From NCBI RefSeq assembly GCF_024053505.1, contig NZ_JAMXQS010000002.1, positions 124,001 through 188,000 on the forward strand: DNA of 64,000 bases, given 5' to 3'. The position numbers and the translations under genes are program-made. Below the pieces are notes generated by a model. That model was not told where the DNA came from. It ran no database searches and saw nothing but the letters and a program-made list of their open reading frames with translations. The stretch comes from Mesorhizobium liriopis (lineage in GTDB: Bacteria; Pseudomonadota; Alphaproteobacteria; Rhizobiales; Rhizobiaceae). Below are positions 47,931 to 56,400 of this stretch, one piece after another; within the stretch, counting starts at the first letter, position 1; each line of letters starts with the position of its first letter.

Positions 47931-47994
47931 GGGGCGGGTCTCGTGGTGAGGGCGCGGGTGGCTTGACGGTTCGAATGTCGAGCGCGCGGAGAGA

Positions 47995-48144
47995 TCACCC
48001 CCACCCCGTACCCCTCCCCACAAGGGGGAGGGGAGGCGTCATCGCCGCGTTCAACACGGGGAAGGAGCAACAAGGCTGAAGGATGAGGCGCCAAGATCGG
48101 CGCTCCCCTCCCCCTTGTGGGGAGGGGTAAGGGGTGGGGGTGAC
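47995..48144. repeat. Dispersed palindromic element, family B, copy 3
   Basis: Inverted arms TCACCCCCACCCCGTACCCC...and its inverse, with the inner hairpin CCTCCCCACAAGGGGGAGGGG and a conserved core (GCGTTCAACACGGGG, GCTGAAGGATGAGGCGCC). It occupies most of the 262-bp gap between two permease genes of one operon, so it will be in the mRNA as a very stable structured segment. Confidence 0.9.
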
Positions 48145-48192
48145 GTTGCCGCTTCACCAGCCCATCCGAGTTTGGGGCCAAACCCACCCCGC

Positions 48193-49125
48193 TCAAAACT
48201 GATACCTCCGCAGCCGCGTCTGCACCGCGAACAGGTACACGCATACGCCGGCCAGGATGATCACGAACATCATCGAGGCGATCGTCGAGCCCATATACGG
48301 ATCGCCCGATTGCAGCTGGAAGCCGAAGAAGGTGCGGTAAAGGAAGGTGCCGAGGATGTCGGTGGAATAGTTCGGTCCGGCGAGCGCGCCTTGGGCGGAA
48401 TAGATCAGGTCGAAGGCGTTGAAATTACCGACGAATGTCAGGATCGAGATGATGCCGATGGAGGGCAGGATCAGCGGCAGCTTGATCTTCCAGAACTGGC
48501 TCCAGCCGGTCACCCCGTCGAGTTCGGCCGCTTCGATCACCTCGTCGGGGATGGAGAGCAGGGCGGCATAGATCAGCATCATCGGAATGCCGACGAACTG
48601 CCAGACCGAGATCAGGCCGAGCGTGGTCAGCGCATACTCTTCCTTGCCCAACCAGGGCGTGAACAGGCTTTTCAGACCGACGAGGTCGAGGAGGTTGGGG
48701 GCCACCCCCCAGAGCGGCGACAGGATCAGCTTCCACACGAAGCCGACGATCACGAAGGACAGAATGGTGGGGATGAAGATCGCGGTGCGGTAGAAGGCGG
48801 CGAAGCGCAGGCGCGGGCTCGACAGAAGTGCTGCGAGCGCCACGCCGATCGGGTTCTGCACCACCATATGGATGATGAAGAACCAGGTATTGTTCCACAG
48901 CGCGTTCCAGAACGAGGCCGACCAGCGCGCGTCGCCGAACAGCGTCTGGAAATTGGCAAGGCCGACAAATGTGCGCACGCCTTCGACATTGCGGAAGAGC
49001 GAGAGCTGCAGCGTGCCGAAGAGCGGCAGGATCATGATCGCCGAATAGACGAGCACCGCCGGCGCGAGCAGCACGGGAATGTGCCAGCGGAACGGGCGTC
49101 GAGCGGGGGCGGGCGCTTGGGTCAT
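48193..49125 (-). CDS. Carbohydrate ABC permease, MalF type
   Basis: 310 aa, six transmembrane helices beginning about 13-33 (HIPVLLAPAVLVYSAIMILPL), with the EAA loop IPDEVIEAAELDGVTGWSQFWKIKLPLI (near 205-232). The start is ATG 49125. The open frame upstream passes through repeat B copy 4's flank and includes the artificial MWGGVRGGGD, so it is not used. Second permease of the minus-strand CUT1 importer; separated from both neighbours by repeat-filled gaps. Confidence 0.92.
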   Translation of the reverse strand: MTQAPAPARRPFRWHIPVLLAPAVLVYSAIMILPLFGTLQLSLFRNVEGVRTFVGLANFQTLFGDARWSASFWNALWNNTWFFIIHMVVQNPIGVALAALLSSPRLRFAAFYRTAIFIPTILSFVIVGFVWKLILSPLWGVAPNLLDLVGLKSLFTPWLGKEEYALTTLGLISVWQFVGIPMMLIYAALLSIPDEVIEAAELDGVTGWSQFWKIKLPLILPSIGIISILTFVGNFNAFDLIYSAQGALAGPNYSTDILGTFLYRTFFGFQLQSGDPYMGSTIASMMFVIILAGVCVYLFAVQTRLRRYQF

Positions 49126-49216
49126 GGGCGGGTTTTTGGATTTTCGGACGGGCTGGTTGCGGGACCGTCGGGTTTGGGGTGGCTCGTTGCGGAGGTGTTC
49201 GCGTTCGTCGCGAACG

Positions 49217-49367
49217 TCACCCCCACCCCTTACCCCTCCCCACAAGGGGGAGGGGAAGACGTCGGCGTTGGGATCAGACTTTCAACTCAAGCGACAAGCG
49301 TCGAGGTTGCATCTCAGCGTGGCCGTACCCCTCCCCCTTGTGGGGAGGGGTAAGGGGTGGGGGCGAC
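49217..49367. repeat. Dispersed palindromic element, family B, copy 4
   Basis: Inverted arms TCACCCCCACCCCTTACCCC and its inverse around a ~65-bp core, with the usual nested hairpin CCTCCCCACAAGGGGGAGGGG on both sides. It lies in the 298-bp gap between the binding-protein gene and the first permease gene of the same operon, the place where differential expression of binding protein over permeases is normally set. Confidence 0.9.
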
Positions 49368-49423
49368 CTCGCCGCGCAACCGGCGCTTCAAGCATCAGCC
49401 GCGCGGCGAAAAGCCAACCCCGC

Positions 49424-50686
49424 TTACTTCGCAGCACCCGGCTTGTACCAGCCGTCCAGGCCCTTCTGCAGCTTGTCCGCAGCCTGTTCCGCTGTTTCGG
49501 TACCGTTGATCACGTTGGCCGACTCCACCCAGGTCTCGTTTTCGAGATTGGGCGTGCCGCGCGAAAGCACCTGGTAGGTCGAGCGGATGGTGGGCTTGCA
49601 CTGTTCGCGCCAGGACACGAATTCCTGGGCGAGCGGGTCTTCCATCTTCACCGGCGTGTTGGACAGCGAGAAGAAGCCCGGCAGGGCGTTGGCGTAGATG
49701 GTGGCGAATTCCGGCGAAGCGACCCAGGACAGGAAGGTCTTGGCCGCGTCCTGGTTGGGGCTCTTGGCGTTCAGGCCGATGCCGATATCGTTGTGGTCCG
49801 AGATATAGCAGGTGTCGCCCGCGTTCTTCACCGGCGGCGGGAAGGCGCCCATCTTGAACTGCGCCTGGCTGTTGAACTGCGAGATTTCCCACGAACCAGC
49901 GGGGTAAATAGCGGCACGGCCGAGCGTGAAGAGGTTCTGGCTGTCTGGATAGGCCTGCGCCTCGAAGCCGTCGCCGAGATAAGGCTTCCACTTGGCGAGC
50001 GTCTTGAGGGGCTCGACCCAGTCGGCGTCGGTCAGCTTCTGCTTGCCCTCGATCAGCGCCTTGCGGCCGTCTTCGCCCTTCCAGTAGTTCGGGCCGATAT
50101 TCTGGTAGCCCATGGTCGCGGCTTCCCAGAGATCCTTGGTGCCCATCGCCAGCGGGATATAGTTGCCGTCGGCCTTGATCTTGTCGAGGGCGGCGAAGAA
50201 CTCGGCCTCGGTCTTCGGGACCGCGATGCCGAGCTGGTCGAACGCGTCCTTGTTGTAGATGAAGCCGTGGATCACGGATGCCATCGGCACGCAGAAGGTC
50301 TTGGAGCCGTCATCGGTGGACCATGCCGACTTCGCGACGGGGGAGAAGTTCTCCATGCCGGGCAGGCTCGTCAGATCGGCGAGCTGGCCCTTGTTGAAGA
50401 GATCGAGCGAGGCGTCGAAGGGGCGGCAGGTGATGAGGTCGCCGGCCGAGCCCGCGTCGAGCTTGGCGTTGAGGGCGGCATTGTATTCGGTGGGGGCGGA
50501 GGGTGCGAAGGTCACCTTGATGCCCGGATGGGCCTTCTCGAAGGCGGGAATGAGCTTTTCCTGCCAGATGGTCAGGTCGTCGTTGCGCCAGCTTTCGATG
50601 GTCAGCGACTTATCCTGCGCGAAGGCCAGAGTGGCGCCGCTCAGGATTGTGGAGGCCGCAAGCGCGGCCAGCATAAACTGTTTCAT
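49424..50686 (-). CDS. Sugar ABC transporter substrate-binding protein
   Basis: 420 aa periplasmic binding protein. Signal peptide MKQFMLAALAASTILSGATL... cleaved after LAFA. ATG 50686 is chosen: AGGGAGA is upstream, whereas the longer frame adds 43 residues before the signal peptide. The fold motifs of CUT1 binding proteins are seen: LTIESWRNDDLTIWQ, PSAPTEYNAALNAKLDAGSAGDL, VIHGFIYNKDAFDQLG, YPAGSWEISQF. By context it binds an amino sugar such as GlcNAc or chitobiose. It is the first gene of the minus-strand operon, divergent from gntR. Confidence 0.9.
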   Translation of the reverse strand: MKQFMLAALAASTILSGATLAFAQDKSLTIESWRNDDLTIWQEKLIPAFEKAHPGIKVTFAPSAPTEYNAALNAKLDAGSAGDLITCRPFDASLDLFNKGQLADLTSLPGMENFSPVAKSAWSTDDGSKTFCVPMASVIHGFIYNKDAFDQLGIAVPKTEAEFFAALDKIKADGNYIPLAMGTKDLWEAATMGYQNIGPNYWKGEDGRKALIEGKQKLTDADWVEPLKTLAKWKPYLGDGFEAQAYPDSQNLFTLGRAAIYPAGSWEISQFNSQAQFKMGAFPPPVKNAGDTCYISDHNDIGIGLNAKSPNQDAAKTFLSWVASPEFATIYANALPGFFSLSNTPVKMEDPLAQEFVSWREQCKPTIRSTYQVLSRGTPNLENETWVESANVINGTETAEQAADKLQKGLDGWYKPGAAK

Positions 50687-50796
50687 GATATCTCCCTGTG
50701 TTCCCGGCCGGGCTGTTCCTGGAGGCCCGGATCGCCCGCCGCCTCTTTTCGAGTGTCGGCGGCGAACGCATGCGGTGCAGACGATACCAAAAAAGA

Positions 50797-50811
50797 CCAC
50801 CTGTCTAGTGG
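50797..50811. promoter_or_regulatory. Candidate GntR/HutC-type operator
   Basis: CCACCTGTCTAGTGG is an imperfect palindrome in the 219-bp spacer between the ABC operon and gntR. TGGTA words at 50865 and 50876 form an 11-bp-spaced direct repeat closer to gntR. Control of both operons by the divergent GntR is the simplest reading. The operator is inferred. Confidence 0.35.
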
Positions 50812-50905
50812 CCAAGGATAGAAGGGACGAAAATTTGCGATTTTGGCGATTTCAGCTTGGCAAGTGGTATTTCAATGGTACCCTCACGATTGAAATCTTC
50901 GGGAG

Positions 50906-51697
50906 ATGAGGCTTCAGGCCATGAGCGGGGTTGCCGCAATTCTGGACCGGATGCGCGGTGACGATCACCTGCACGCGCCGCTCTACATGCGACTGCAGCG
51001 CGCCATCGAGGAAGCCTTGGCGAGCGGCTCCATGGCGCCCGGCGAGGCACTTCCCTCCGAGCGTGATCTGGCGAATTTGACCGATGTTTCACGTGTAACA
51101 GTGCGCAAGGCCGTGCGCGATCTCGTCGAGCGCGGGGTGCTGGTGCAGCGTCAGGGCTCGGGCACCTTCGTCGCGCCACGCGTGGAGCGGGTCGAACAGC
51201 AGCTTTCGCGGCTGACCTCGTTTTCGGAAGACATGGCGCGGCGCGGCCTGACCTCGCGCTCGGTGTGGCTGGACCGTGGCGTCTATCCCGCACTTCCGAG
51301 CGAAGTCATGGCGCTGGGCCTGCGGGGCGACGAGAAGGTCGCGCGGCTTTCGCGTCTGCGCATCGCGGGCGACACGCCGCTCGCCATCGAGCGCGCGGTG
51401 ATCTCGGCGACGATCCTGCCAGCCCCGCGCGACGTGCTGTCCTCGCTCTATGCCGTGCTCGACCAGACCGGCCACCGCCCGGTGCGCGCGGTGCAAAGGA
51501 TCGCGGCCGTCAACCTCGGCGAAGAGGATGCGCGGCTGCTCGGCGTCGTCACCGGCTCGGCGAGCCTGTCCATCGAGCGCATCTCCTATCTCGCCAGCGG
51601 CCGTGCCATCGAACTGACGCGCTCCATCTATCGCGGCGACGCCTATGACTTCGTCGCCGAACTCTCCTGGGGTGCGCCCCGCGAAGGAATCAAATGA
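50906..51697 (+). CDS. GntR/HutC-family regulator with UTRA domain
   Basis: 263 aa. N-terminal winged helix with the GntR signature PLYMRLQRAIEEAL..GEALPSERDLANLTDVSRVTVRKAVRDL (residues ~25-70), then a UTRA ligand-binding domain (about 95-255). In such NagR/DasR-type regulators the ligand is a phosphorylated amino sugar. ATG 50906 is used, but ATG 50921 with the GATGAGG site is also possible. It is followed by an ATGA-overlapping SIS deaminase gene, and divergent from the ABC operon. A parS-like 16-mer lies inside the DNA-binding region. Confidence 0.9.
   Translation: MRLQAMSGVAAILDRMRGDDHLHAPLYMRLQRAIEEALASGSMAPGEALPSERDLANLTDVSRVTVRKAVRDLVERGVLVQRQGSGTFVAPRVERVEQQLSRLTSFSEDMARRGLTSRSVWLDRGVYPALPSEVMALGLRGDEKVARLSRLRIAGDTPLAIERAVISATILPAPRDVLSSLYAVLDQTGHRPVRAVQRIAAVNLGEEDARLLGVVTGSASLSIERISYLASGRAIELTRSIYRGDAYDFVAELSWGAPREGIK
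51085..51100. promoter_or_regulatory. parS-like site inside gntR (best match)
   Basis: TGTTTCACGTGTAACA matches parS TGTTTCACGTGAAACA at 15 of 16 positions, with the palindromic core intact apart from one base. It lies within the coding sequence, which is common for parS. Confidence 0.65.
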
Positions 51698-52725
51698 CCG
51701 ACCAGACGACTTTCATGCGCCGCGAAGTGGCCGAAATTCCGCAGGCCGTGGCGCGGCTGTTCGAACAGTCGGACGCGGCCCTGAAGGCGGCGGGCGAGGC
51801 TTTGCGCCAGGCCGATCCGCGCCTGATCGTGACGATTGCGCGCGGCTCCTCCGACCAGGTCGCGACGCTGTTCAAATATGCGGTCGAGATCGAGACGGGC
51901 ATTCCGGTGGCTTCTGTCGGGCCATCGATCGCCTCCGTCTACGGCGCGAAACTGAAGATCGACGGGGGCGCGGCGATAGCCGTGTCGCAGTCGGGCCAGA
52001 GCCCGGACATCCTGGCCGCGATGAAGGTGGCGGGCGAGGGTGGTGCGCTGACGGTGGCCATGACCAACGATCCCCACTCGCCGCTCGCGCAGGGCGTCGC
52101 GCATGCGATCGATATCGCGGCGGGGCCTGAAAAGAGCGTGGCGGCGACCAAGACTTTCGTGTCTTCGGCGGCCGCCGCTCTCGGCCTCCTGGCGCATTGG
52201 CGAAAGGACGAGGCGCTGTTGCGCGCCCTCTACGATCTGCCCCAGGCGCTCGAAAAGGCCCTGACCTGCGACTGGCAGGCCTTCGGGGACGCCATCGGCG
52301 ATCAGTCCTCGCTCTTCGTGCTCGGGCGTGGGCCGTCCTTCGCGATTTCGGGCGAAACGGCGCTCAAGTTCAAGGAAACCTGCGGCGTCCACGCGGAAAG
52401 CTACTCGGCGGCGGAAGTGATGCATGGGCCGATGGCGATCGTCACCAAAGGCTTCCCCGTGCTTGCCCTTTCCACGCCGGATCAGGCCGAGCCCTTCGTG
52501 GTGGATGCGGCCGATGCGCTGGCCGACAAGGGCGCTGCGGTATTCGCGGCAAGCGGGAAGGTGAAGACGGCCCAAAGCCTGCCTGTCGCCCGGACCGGCC
52601 ATCCGCTGACCGACACGCTGTCCCTGGTGACGAGCTTCTATTCGTTCGCGGAGAATTTCGCGCGGGCGCGCGGGCTCGATCCCGACCAGCCGCCGCATCT
52701 CAGAAAGGTCACCGAAACCCGATGA
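51694..52725 (+). CDS. SIS-domain aldose-ketose isomerase / GlcN-6-P deaminase (NagB-II type)
   Basis: 343 aa with two SIS domains: ARGSSDQVATLFKYAVE with SQSGQSPDI (near 90), and the second with GRGPSFAISGETALKFKETC. This is the glucosamine-6-phosphate synthase isomerase-like fold without a glutaminase domain, used as NagB-II or AgaS-type deaminase in proteobacteria. It would convert GlcN-6-P to Fru-6-P and ammonia. ATG overlaps gntR, and nagA follows with another ATGA overlap. Confidence 0.88.
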   Translation: MTDQTTFMRREVAEIPQAVARLFEQSDAALKAAGEALRQADPRLIVTIARGSSDQVATLFKYAVEIETGIPVASVGPSIASVYGAKLKIDGGAAIAVSQSGQSPDILAAMKVAGEGGALTVAMTNDPHSPLAQGVAHAIDIAAGPEKSVAATKTFVSSAAAALGLLAHWRKDEALLRALYDLPQALEKALTCDWQAFGDAIGDQSSLFVLGRGPSFAISGETALKFKETCGVHAESYSAAEVMHGPMAIVTKGFPVLALSTPDQAEPFVVDAADALADKGAAVFAASGKVKTAQSLPVARTGHPLTDTLSLVTSFYSFAENFARARGLDPDQPPHLRKVTETR

Positions 52726-53876
52726 GCTCGCAACACGCAATCACGGGCGCTGCCCGCATCTTCGACGGCGAAATCTGGATCGATGGGGCGGCCCTTCTGC
52801 TCGATGGCGACAGGGTCGCCGGCATCGTGCCGGAAACCGCGCTGGAGAATTCCGTGCGCCGCACCGAGCTCGATGGCGGCGTATTGGCACCGGGCTTTCT
52901 CGACCTTCAGGTGAATGGCGGCGGCGGGGTGATGTTCAACGACAGCCCGTCGGTCGATGCCATCCGCACGATCTGCGAAGCGCACCGCCCCTTCGGAACG
53001 ACCGCGCTTCTGCCGACGTTGATCACCGACACGCGCGAGATTACTCGTGCCGCGATTGCTGCCGGCATCCAAGCGGCGAAAGCGAACGTGCCGGGCTTCA
53101 TGGGGCTCCATCTCGAAGGCCCGCATCTGTCGATTGCGCGCAAAGGCGCGCATGATCCGGCGCTGATCCGGCCGATGGAGGACGACGACCTCGAAGCCTT
53201 GCTGGAGGCCAGGAAGCAGCTGCCGGTGCTGCTGACTACAGTCGCCCCTGAATCCGTCACACCCGAGCAGATCGGACGGCTGGCGCAAGGCGGCGTCTAT
53301 GTCAGCCTTGGCCATTCCGACACCGGCATTGCGCAGGCGCATCGCTCCTTCATGGCGGGCGCGACGATCGCCACGCATCTCTTCAACGCGATGAGCCAGC
53401 TCGGCAATCGTGAGCCGGGGCTGGTAGGGGCTGTGCTCGATCACGGTCATGTCTATGCCGGGCTGATCGCCGACGGTATCCATGTCGCTTCCGAATCGAT
53501 CGGCACGGCTCTTCGCGCCAAGCGTGGGCCGGGGCGGATCTTTCTCGTGACCGATGCGATGTCCACTATCGGCACGGATCAAACGAGCTTCACGCTCAAC
53601 GGCCGCACCATCAAGCGCGAGCATGGGCGGCTGACGCTGGCCGACGGCACGCTGGCGGGCGCCGATCTCGACATGGCGGCGGCCATCCGCTTCATGCATG
53701 AGGTGATCGGGCTGGAACAAAGCGAGGCTTTGCGCATGGCGGGGCTTTATCCGGCACAAGCCGTAGGCGAGGCGGCCACGCGCGGACGGCTCGCGAGCGG
53801 CGCGCGGGCCGACTTCGTCCATCTGAGCGAAGACGGCCATGCGCAGGGCACCTGGATCGATGGCGAGCGGCCCTAG
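52722..53876 (+). CDS. nagA: N-acetylglucosamine-6-phosphate deacetylase
   Basis: 384-aa amidohydrolase. VLAPGFLDLQVNGGGGVMF (near 53-71), the metal ligand Glu in GLHLEGPHLS (near 127), the His sites in VSLGHSDTG and ATHLFNAMSQL (near 215), and the catalytic Asp in FLVTDAMSTIG (near 271). Removes acetyl from GlcNAc-6-P ahead of the deaminase. Last gene of gntR-SIS-nagA. No sugar kinase accompanies it, although the ABC importer delivers unphosphorylated sugar. Confidence 0.95.
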   Translation: MSSQHAITGAARIFDGEIWIDGAALLLDGDRVAGIVPETALENSVRRTELDGGVLAPGFLDLQVNGGGGVMFNDSPSVDAIRTICEAHRPFGTTALLPTLITDTREITRAAIAAGIQAAKANVPGFMGLHLEGPHLSIARKGAHDPALIRPMEDDDLEALLEARKQLPVLLTTVAPESVTPEQIGRLAQGGVYVSLGHSDTGIAQAHRSFMAGATIATHLFNAMSQLGNREPGLVGAVLDHGHVYAGLIADGIHVASESIGTALRAKRGPGRIFLVTDAMSTIGTDQTSFTLNGRTIKREHGRLTLADGTLAGADLDMAAAIRFMHEVIGLEQSEALRMAGLYPAQAVGEAATRGRLASGARADFVHLSEDGHAQGTWIDGERP

Positions 53877-53913
53877 GCGCCGCTCCCCGAGCCGCGTGGA
53901 GGCTCTGCTCTCG

Positions 53914-53938
53914 CGCCCTGTTTCATGTGAAACGGGCG
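53914..53938. terminator. Hairpin between convergent nagA and HAD genes, with a parS-like core
   Basis: The stem CGCCC(T)GTTTCA / TGAAACGGGCG has one bulge and a two-base turn, so it may serve as a bidirectional terminator, though it has no T-run. The inner 16-mer TGTTTCATGTGAAACG (53919-53934) matches parS at 14 of 16, but one mismatch breaks the CACGTG centre. Both readings are uncertain. Confidence 0.5.
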
Positions 53939-53954
53939 AGCGGGAAGAAGGGCG

Positions 53955-54665
53955 TCAGGCGGGCAGGAGCAGGGCTGCGGCTTCATCGAGGTCGCGCACC
54001 CGCGCGTAAGGCAGCCAGTCCGGGTTGCCTGCCTCGTTCAGCCGGTTCACCCAGATGCCGCGAAGGCCCAATTCGTGACATGCCTTCATGTCCCAATACA
54101 TGCCCATCGCCACATGCACCGTCTCTTCCCTTGCGACGCCGATCGCGCGGTGGGCGTGTTCGAAGAACTGCCGCGACGGCTTGTAGGCCTGCGCCTGCTC
54201 GGCGGTGATGACGAAATCGAACGGCACGCCGATGCGCTCCACGGTGGGGGCGATCAGGTCGTCGTCGGAATTGGTGAAGATCGCGAGTCGGTAGCGCTCG
54301 CGTAGCCGCAGCAGGGCATCCGGCACGTCCGCATGCGGCCCCATCGTGGCGGGCGCGGAAGCGATGCGCTCGATCTCCTCTGCGCTTGGGCTCAGGCCCT
54401 CTTCGCTGAACGCTGCCCTGAAGCCGGTGCGCAGCACGTCCCTGTAGAGGCGATGCGGCTTCTCAGCCGTCAACCGGCGGCTCTGGGCCGAGAAGCCGTC
54501 GAGGATGGCCGAAGCGCTGCGGTCGCTCGCGCGATGGGCGTCCAGCACCCTCTCGATCTCGCGCAAAAGCACCTCGTACCACTGCACGAGGGTTCCATAG
54601 CAGTCAAAGGTGATGACCGAAGGCGCAGGGTCGAGCGTGAACGGGGCGGTGTCGGATCGGGGCAT
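53955..54665 (-). CDS. HAD-superfamily hydrolase (haloacid dehalogenase type II-like)
   Basis: 236 aa from ATG 54665. Motif I ITFDCYGTLVQW (nucleophile Asp near residue 17, DxYGT as in L-2-haloacid dehalogenases), motif II IFTNSDDDL (near 115), Lys in YKPSRQFFEHA, and motif III HVAMGMYWDMKACHELG. The frame stays open for 94 codons upstream, but those lie in the promoter region of aglE and are not expected to be translated. Divergent from aglE. A phosphatase role on sugar phosphates is also possible. Confidence 0.85.
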   Translation of the reverse strand: MPRSDTAPFTLDPAPSVITFDCYGTLVQWYEVLLREIERVLDAHRASDRSASAILDGFSAQSRRLTAEKPHRLYRDVLRTGFRAAFSEEGLSPSAEEIERIASAPATMGPHADVPDALLRLRERYRLAIFTNSDDDLIAPTVERIGVPFDFVITAEQAQAYKPSRQFFEHAHRAIGVAREETVHVAMGMYWDMKACHELGLRGIWVNRLNEAGNPDWLPYARVRDLDEAAALLLPA

Positions 54666-54951
54666 CGGGAAAGCCTGTGGGTCGGGATCGCGTTCGGGCG
54701 GCATCGGGGAAACGACGCCGGCACGGCTTCCAACGAACGGCCATCCGCCTCGTTGCGTCGGGTAGGGCAGGGCCTCGCTCTGCATCTGCAACCTGTGACA
54801 GTTCACGCGGCGGCGACTTCTTTCCCCGGTTGCAGCAAACCCTATGTTGCGGCACAGTCCTGTGATCGGGCGGAGGAGAACTGCCCCGGTTCGGCAGGCT
54901 GCAAGGCTCGGGCACGGCACAACACGGCCCAATGCATAGGGAGGCACATCG

Positions 54952-56310
54952 ATGAGGAAGTTTCTGCTGCTCGGCGCGGCGATTGCGGCGCTGGCGGTGA
55001 GCGCGACCGCTCACGCCCAGGAACTCAAATTCGCGCCCGGCGAGGAAAACCGCTTCACCTGGGAGAACTACGAGGAGCTGAAGAAGACCGACCTCAAGGG
55101 CGAGACGCTGACCATCTTCGGTCCGTGGCGCGGCGAGGATGAGGCGCTGGTGCGCTCGGTTCTGGCCTATTTCCAGGAAGCGACGGGCGCCAATGTCCAG
55201 TATTCCTCTTCCGAGAACTACGAACAGCAGATCGTCATCGACACGCAGGCCGGCAGCCCGCCCAACATCGCGATCCTGCCTCAGCCCGGCCTGATCCAGG
55301 ATCTGGCCTCCAAGGGCCTGCTCACCCCGCTCGACCAGGCCGACGCCGATTTCGTAAAGAACAATTACGGCGCGGGCGACAGTTGGGTGAAGCTCGGCAC
55401 CTACAAGGGCAAGGACGGGAAGGAAGCGTTCTACGGCTTCCCCTACAAGGCCGACCTCAAATCGCTCGTCTGGTATGTGCCGGAAAACTTCGAGGAGGCA
55501 GGCTATGAAGTGCCCAAGACCTGGGAAGAGCTTCAGGCCCTGACCGACAAGATCGTGGCGGACGGCGGCGTGCCGTGGTGCATCGGTCTGGGCTCGGGCG
55601 GCGCCACCGGCTGGCCGGCGACCGACTGGATCGAAGACATCATGCTGCGCACCCAGTCGCCCGAAACCTACGACCAGTGGACCACGAACGCGATTCCGTT
55701 CAACGACCCGAAGGTTGTTCAGGCGCTCGACATCTTCGCCAAGATCGCGACCAACGACAAATATGTCGATGGCGGCAAGGCAGCGGTTGCGGCGACCGAT
55801 TTCCGCGACAGCCCCAAGGGTCTCTTCTCGGTGCCGCCGAAATGCTACCTGCACCACAATGCGTCGTTCATCTCGTCCTTCTTCCCCGAAGGCACGAAGC
55901 TCGGCGAGGATGCGGACTTCTTCTACCTGCCCCCTTATGCCTCCAAGCCCGAACTCGGCACGCCTGTGCTGGGTGCCGGCACGCTGGCCATGATCACCAA
56001 GGACTCGAAGGCCGCGCGCGCTTTCATCAAGTTCCTCGAAATGCCGCTCGCGCATGAGATCTGGATGGCGCAGTCGGGCCTGCTGACGCCCCTCAAGACG
56101 GTGAAGCAGGAGGCTTATGCCAACGACGCGCTGCGCAAGCAGGGCGAAATCCTGACGAATGCCACCACTTTCCGCTTCGACGGCTCGGACCTGATGCCCG
56201 GCAAGATCGGCGCGGGCGCCTTCTGGACAGGCATGATCGACCTCGTCGGCGGCAAGTCGCCGGAAGCGGTCGCGACCGACATCCAGAAGAGCTGGGACGC
56301 CATCAAGTAA
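54952..56310 (+). CDS. aglE: Alpha-glucoside ABC transporter substrate-binding protein
   Basis: 452 aa. Signal peptide MRKFLLLGAAIAALAVSATAHAQ cleaved after AHA. CUT1 binding-protein fold with LTIFGPWRGEDEALVRSVL and NIAILPQPGLIQDLASKG, as in AglE of Sinorhizobium for maltose, sucrose and trehalose-type glucosides. GGGAGG lies shortly before ATG 54952. First gene of aglE-F-G-A-K. The LacI-type aglR found beside agl operons in rhizobia is absent here. Confidence 0.92.
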   Translation: MRKFLLLGAAIAALAVSATAHAQELKFAPGEENRFTWENYEELKKTDLKGETLTIFGPWRGEDEALVRSVLAYFQEATGANVQYSSSENYEQQIVIDTQAGSPPNIAILPQPGLIQDLASKGLLTPLDQADADFVKNNYGAGDSWVKLGTYKGKDGKEAFYGFPYKADLKSLVWYVPENFEEAGYEVPKTWEELQALTDKIVADGGVPWCIGLGSGGATGWPATDWIEDIMLRTQSPETYDQWTTNAIPFNDPKVVQALDIFAKIATNDKYVDGGKAAVAATDFRDSPKGLFSVPPKCYLHHNASFISSFFPEGTKLGEDADFFYLPPYASKPELGTPVLGAGTLAMITKDSKAARAFIKFLEMPLAHEIWMAQSGLLTPLKTVKQEAYANDALRKQGEILTNATTFRFDGSDLMPGKIGAGAFWTGMIDLVGGKSPEAVATDIQKSWDAIK

Positions 56311-56318
56311 GAAGAACG

Positions 56319-56341
56319 GGCCGGCTTCGCGCCGGCCTTTT
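56319..56341 (+). terminator. Attenuating hairpin between aglE and aglF
   Basis: GGCCGGC/GCCGGCC stem with a five-base loop and TTTT immediately after, eight bases behind the aglE stop. In binding-protein operons such a stem limits read-through so that the binding protein is made in excess over the permeases. Confidence 0.75.
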
Positions 56342-56400
56342 CGTCTCGAGCGTTTGATTCCACGCGGGGACCTGACCCACGTGGAGAGTGGGAGGGCATC

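Noticed and set aside
42409-49367. Insertion sequences
   Set aside because: The elements are about 150 bp, have no transposase frame and no visible target-site duplications; they are better called REP/MITE-like repeats.
50687-50815. N-terminal extension of the sugar-binding protein
   Set aside because: It would put 43 residues before the signal peptide and run through the operator region.
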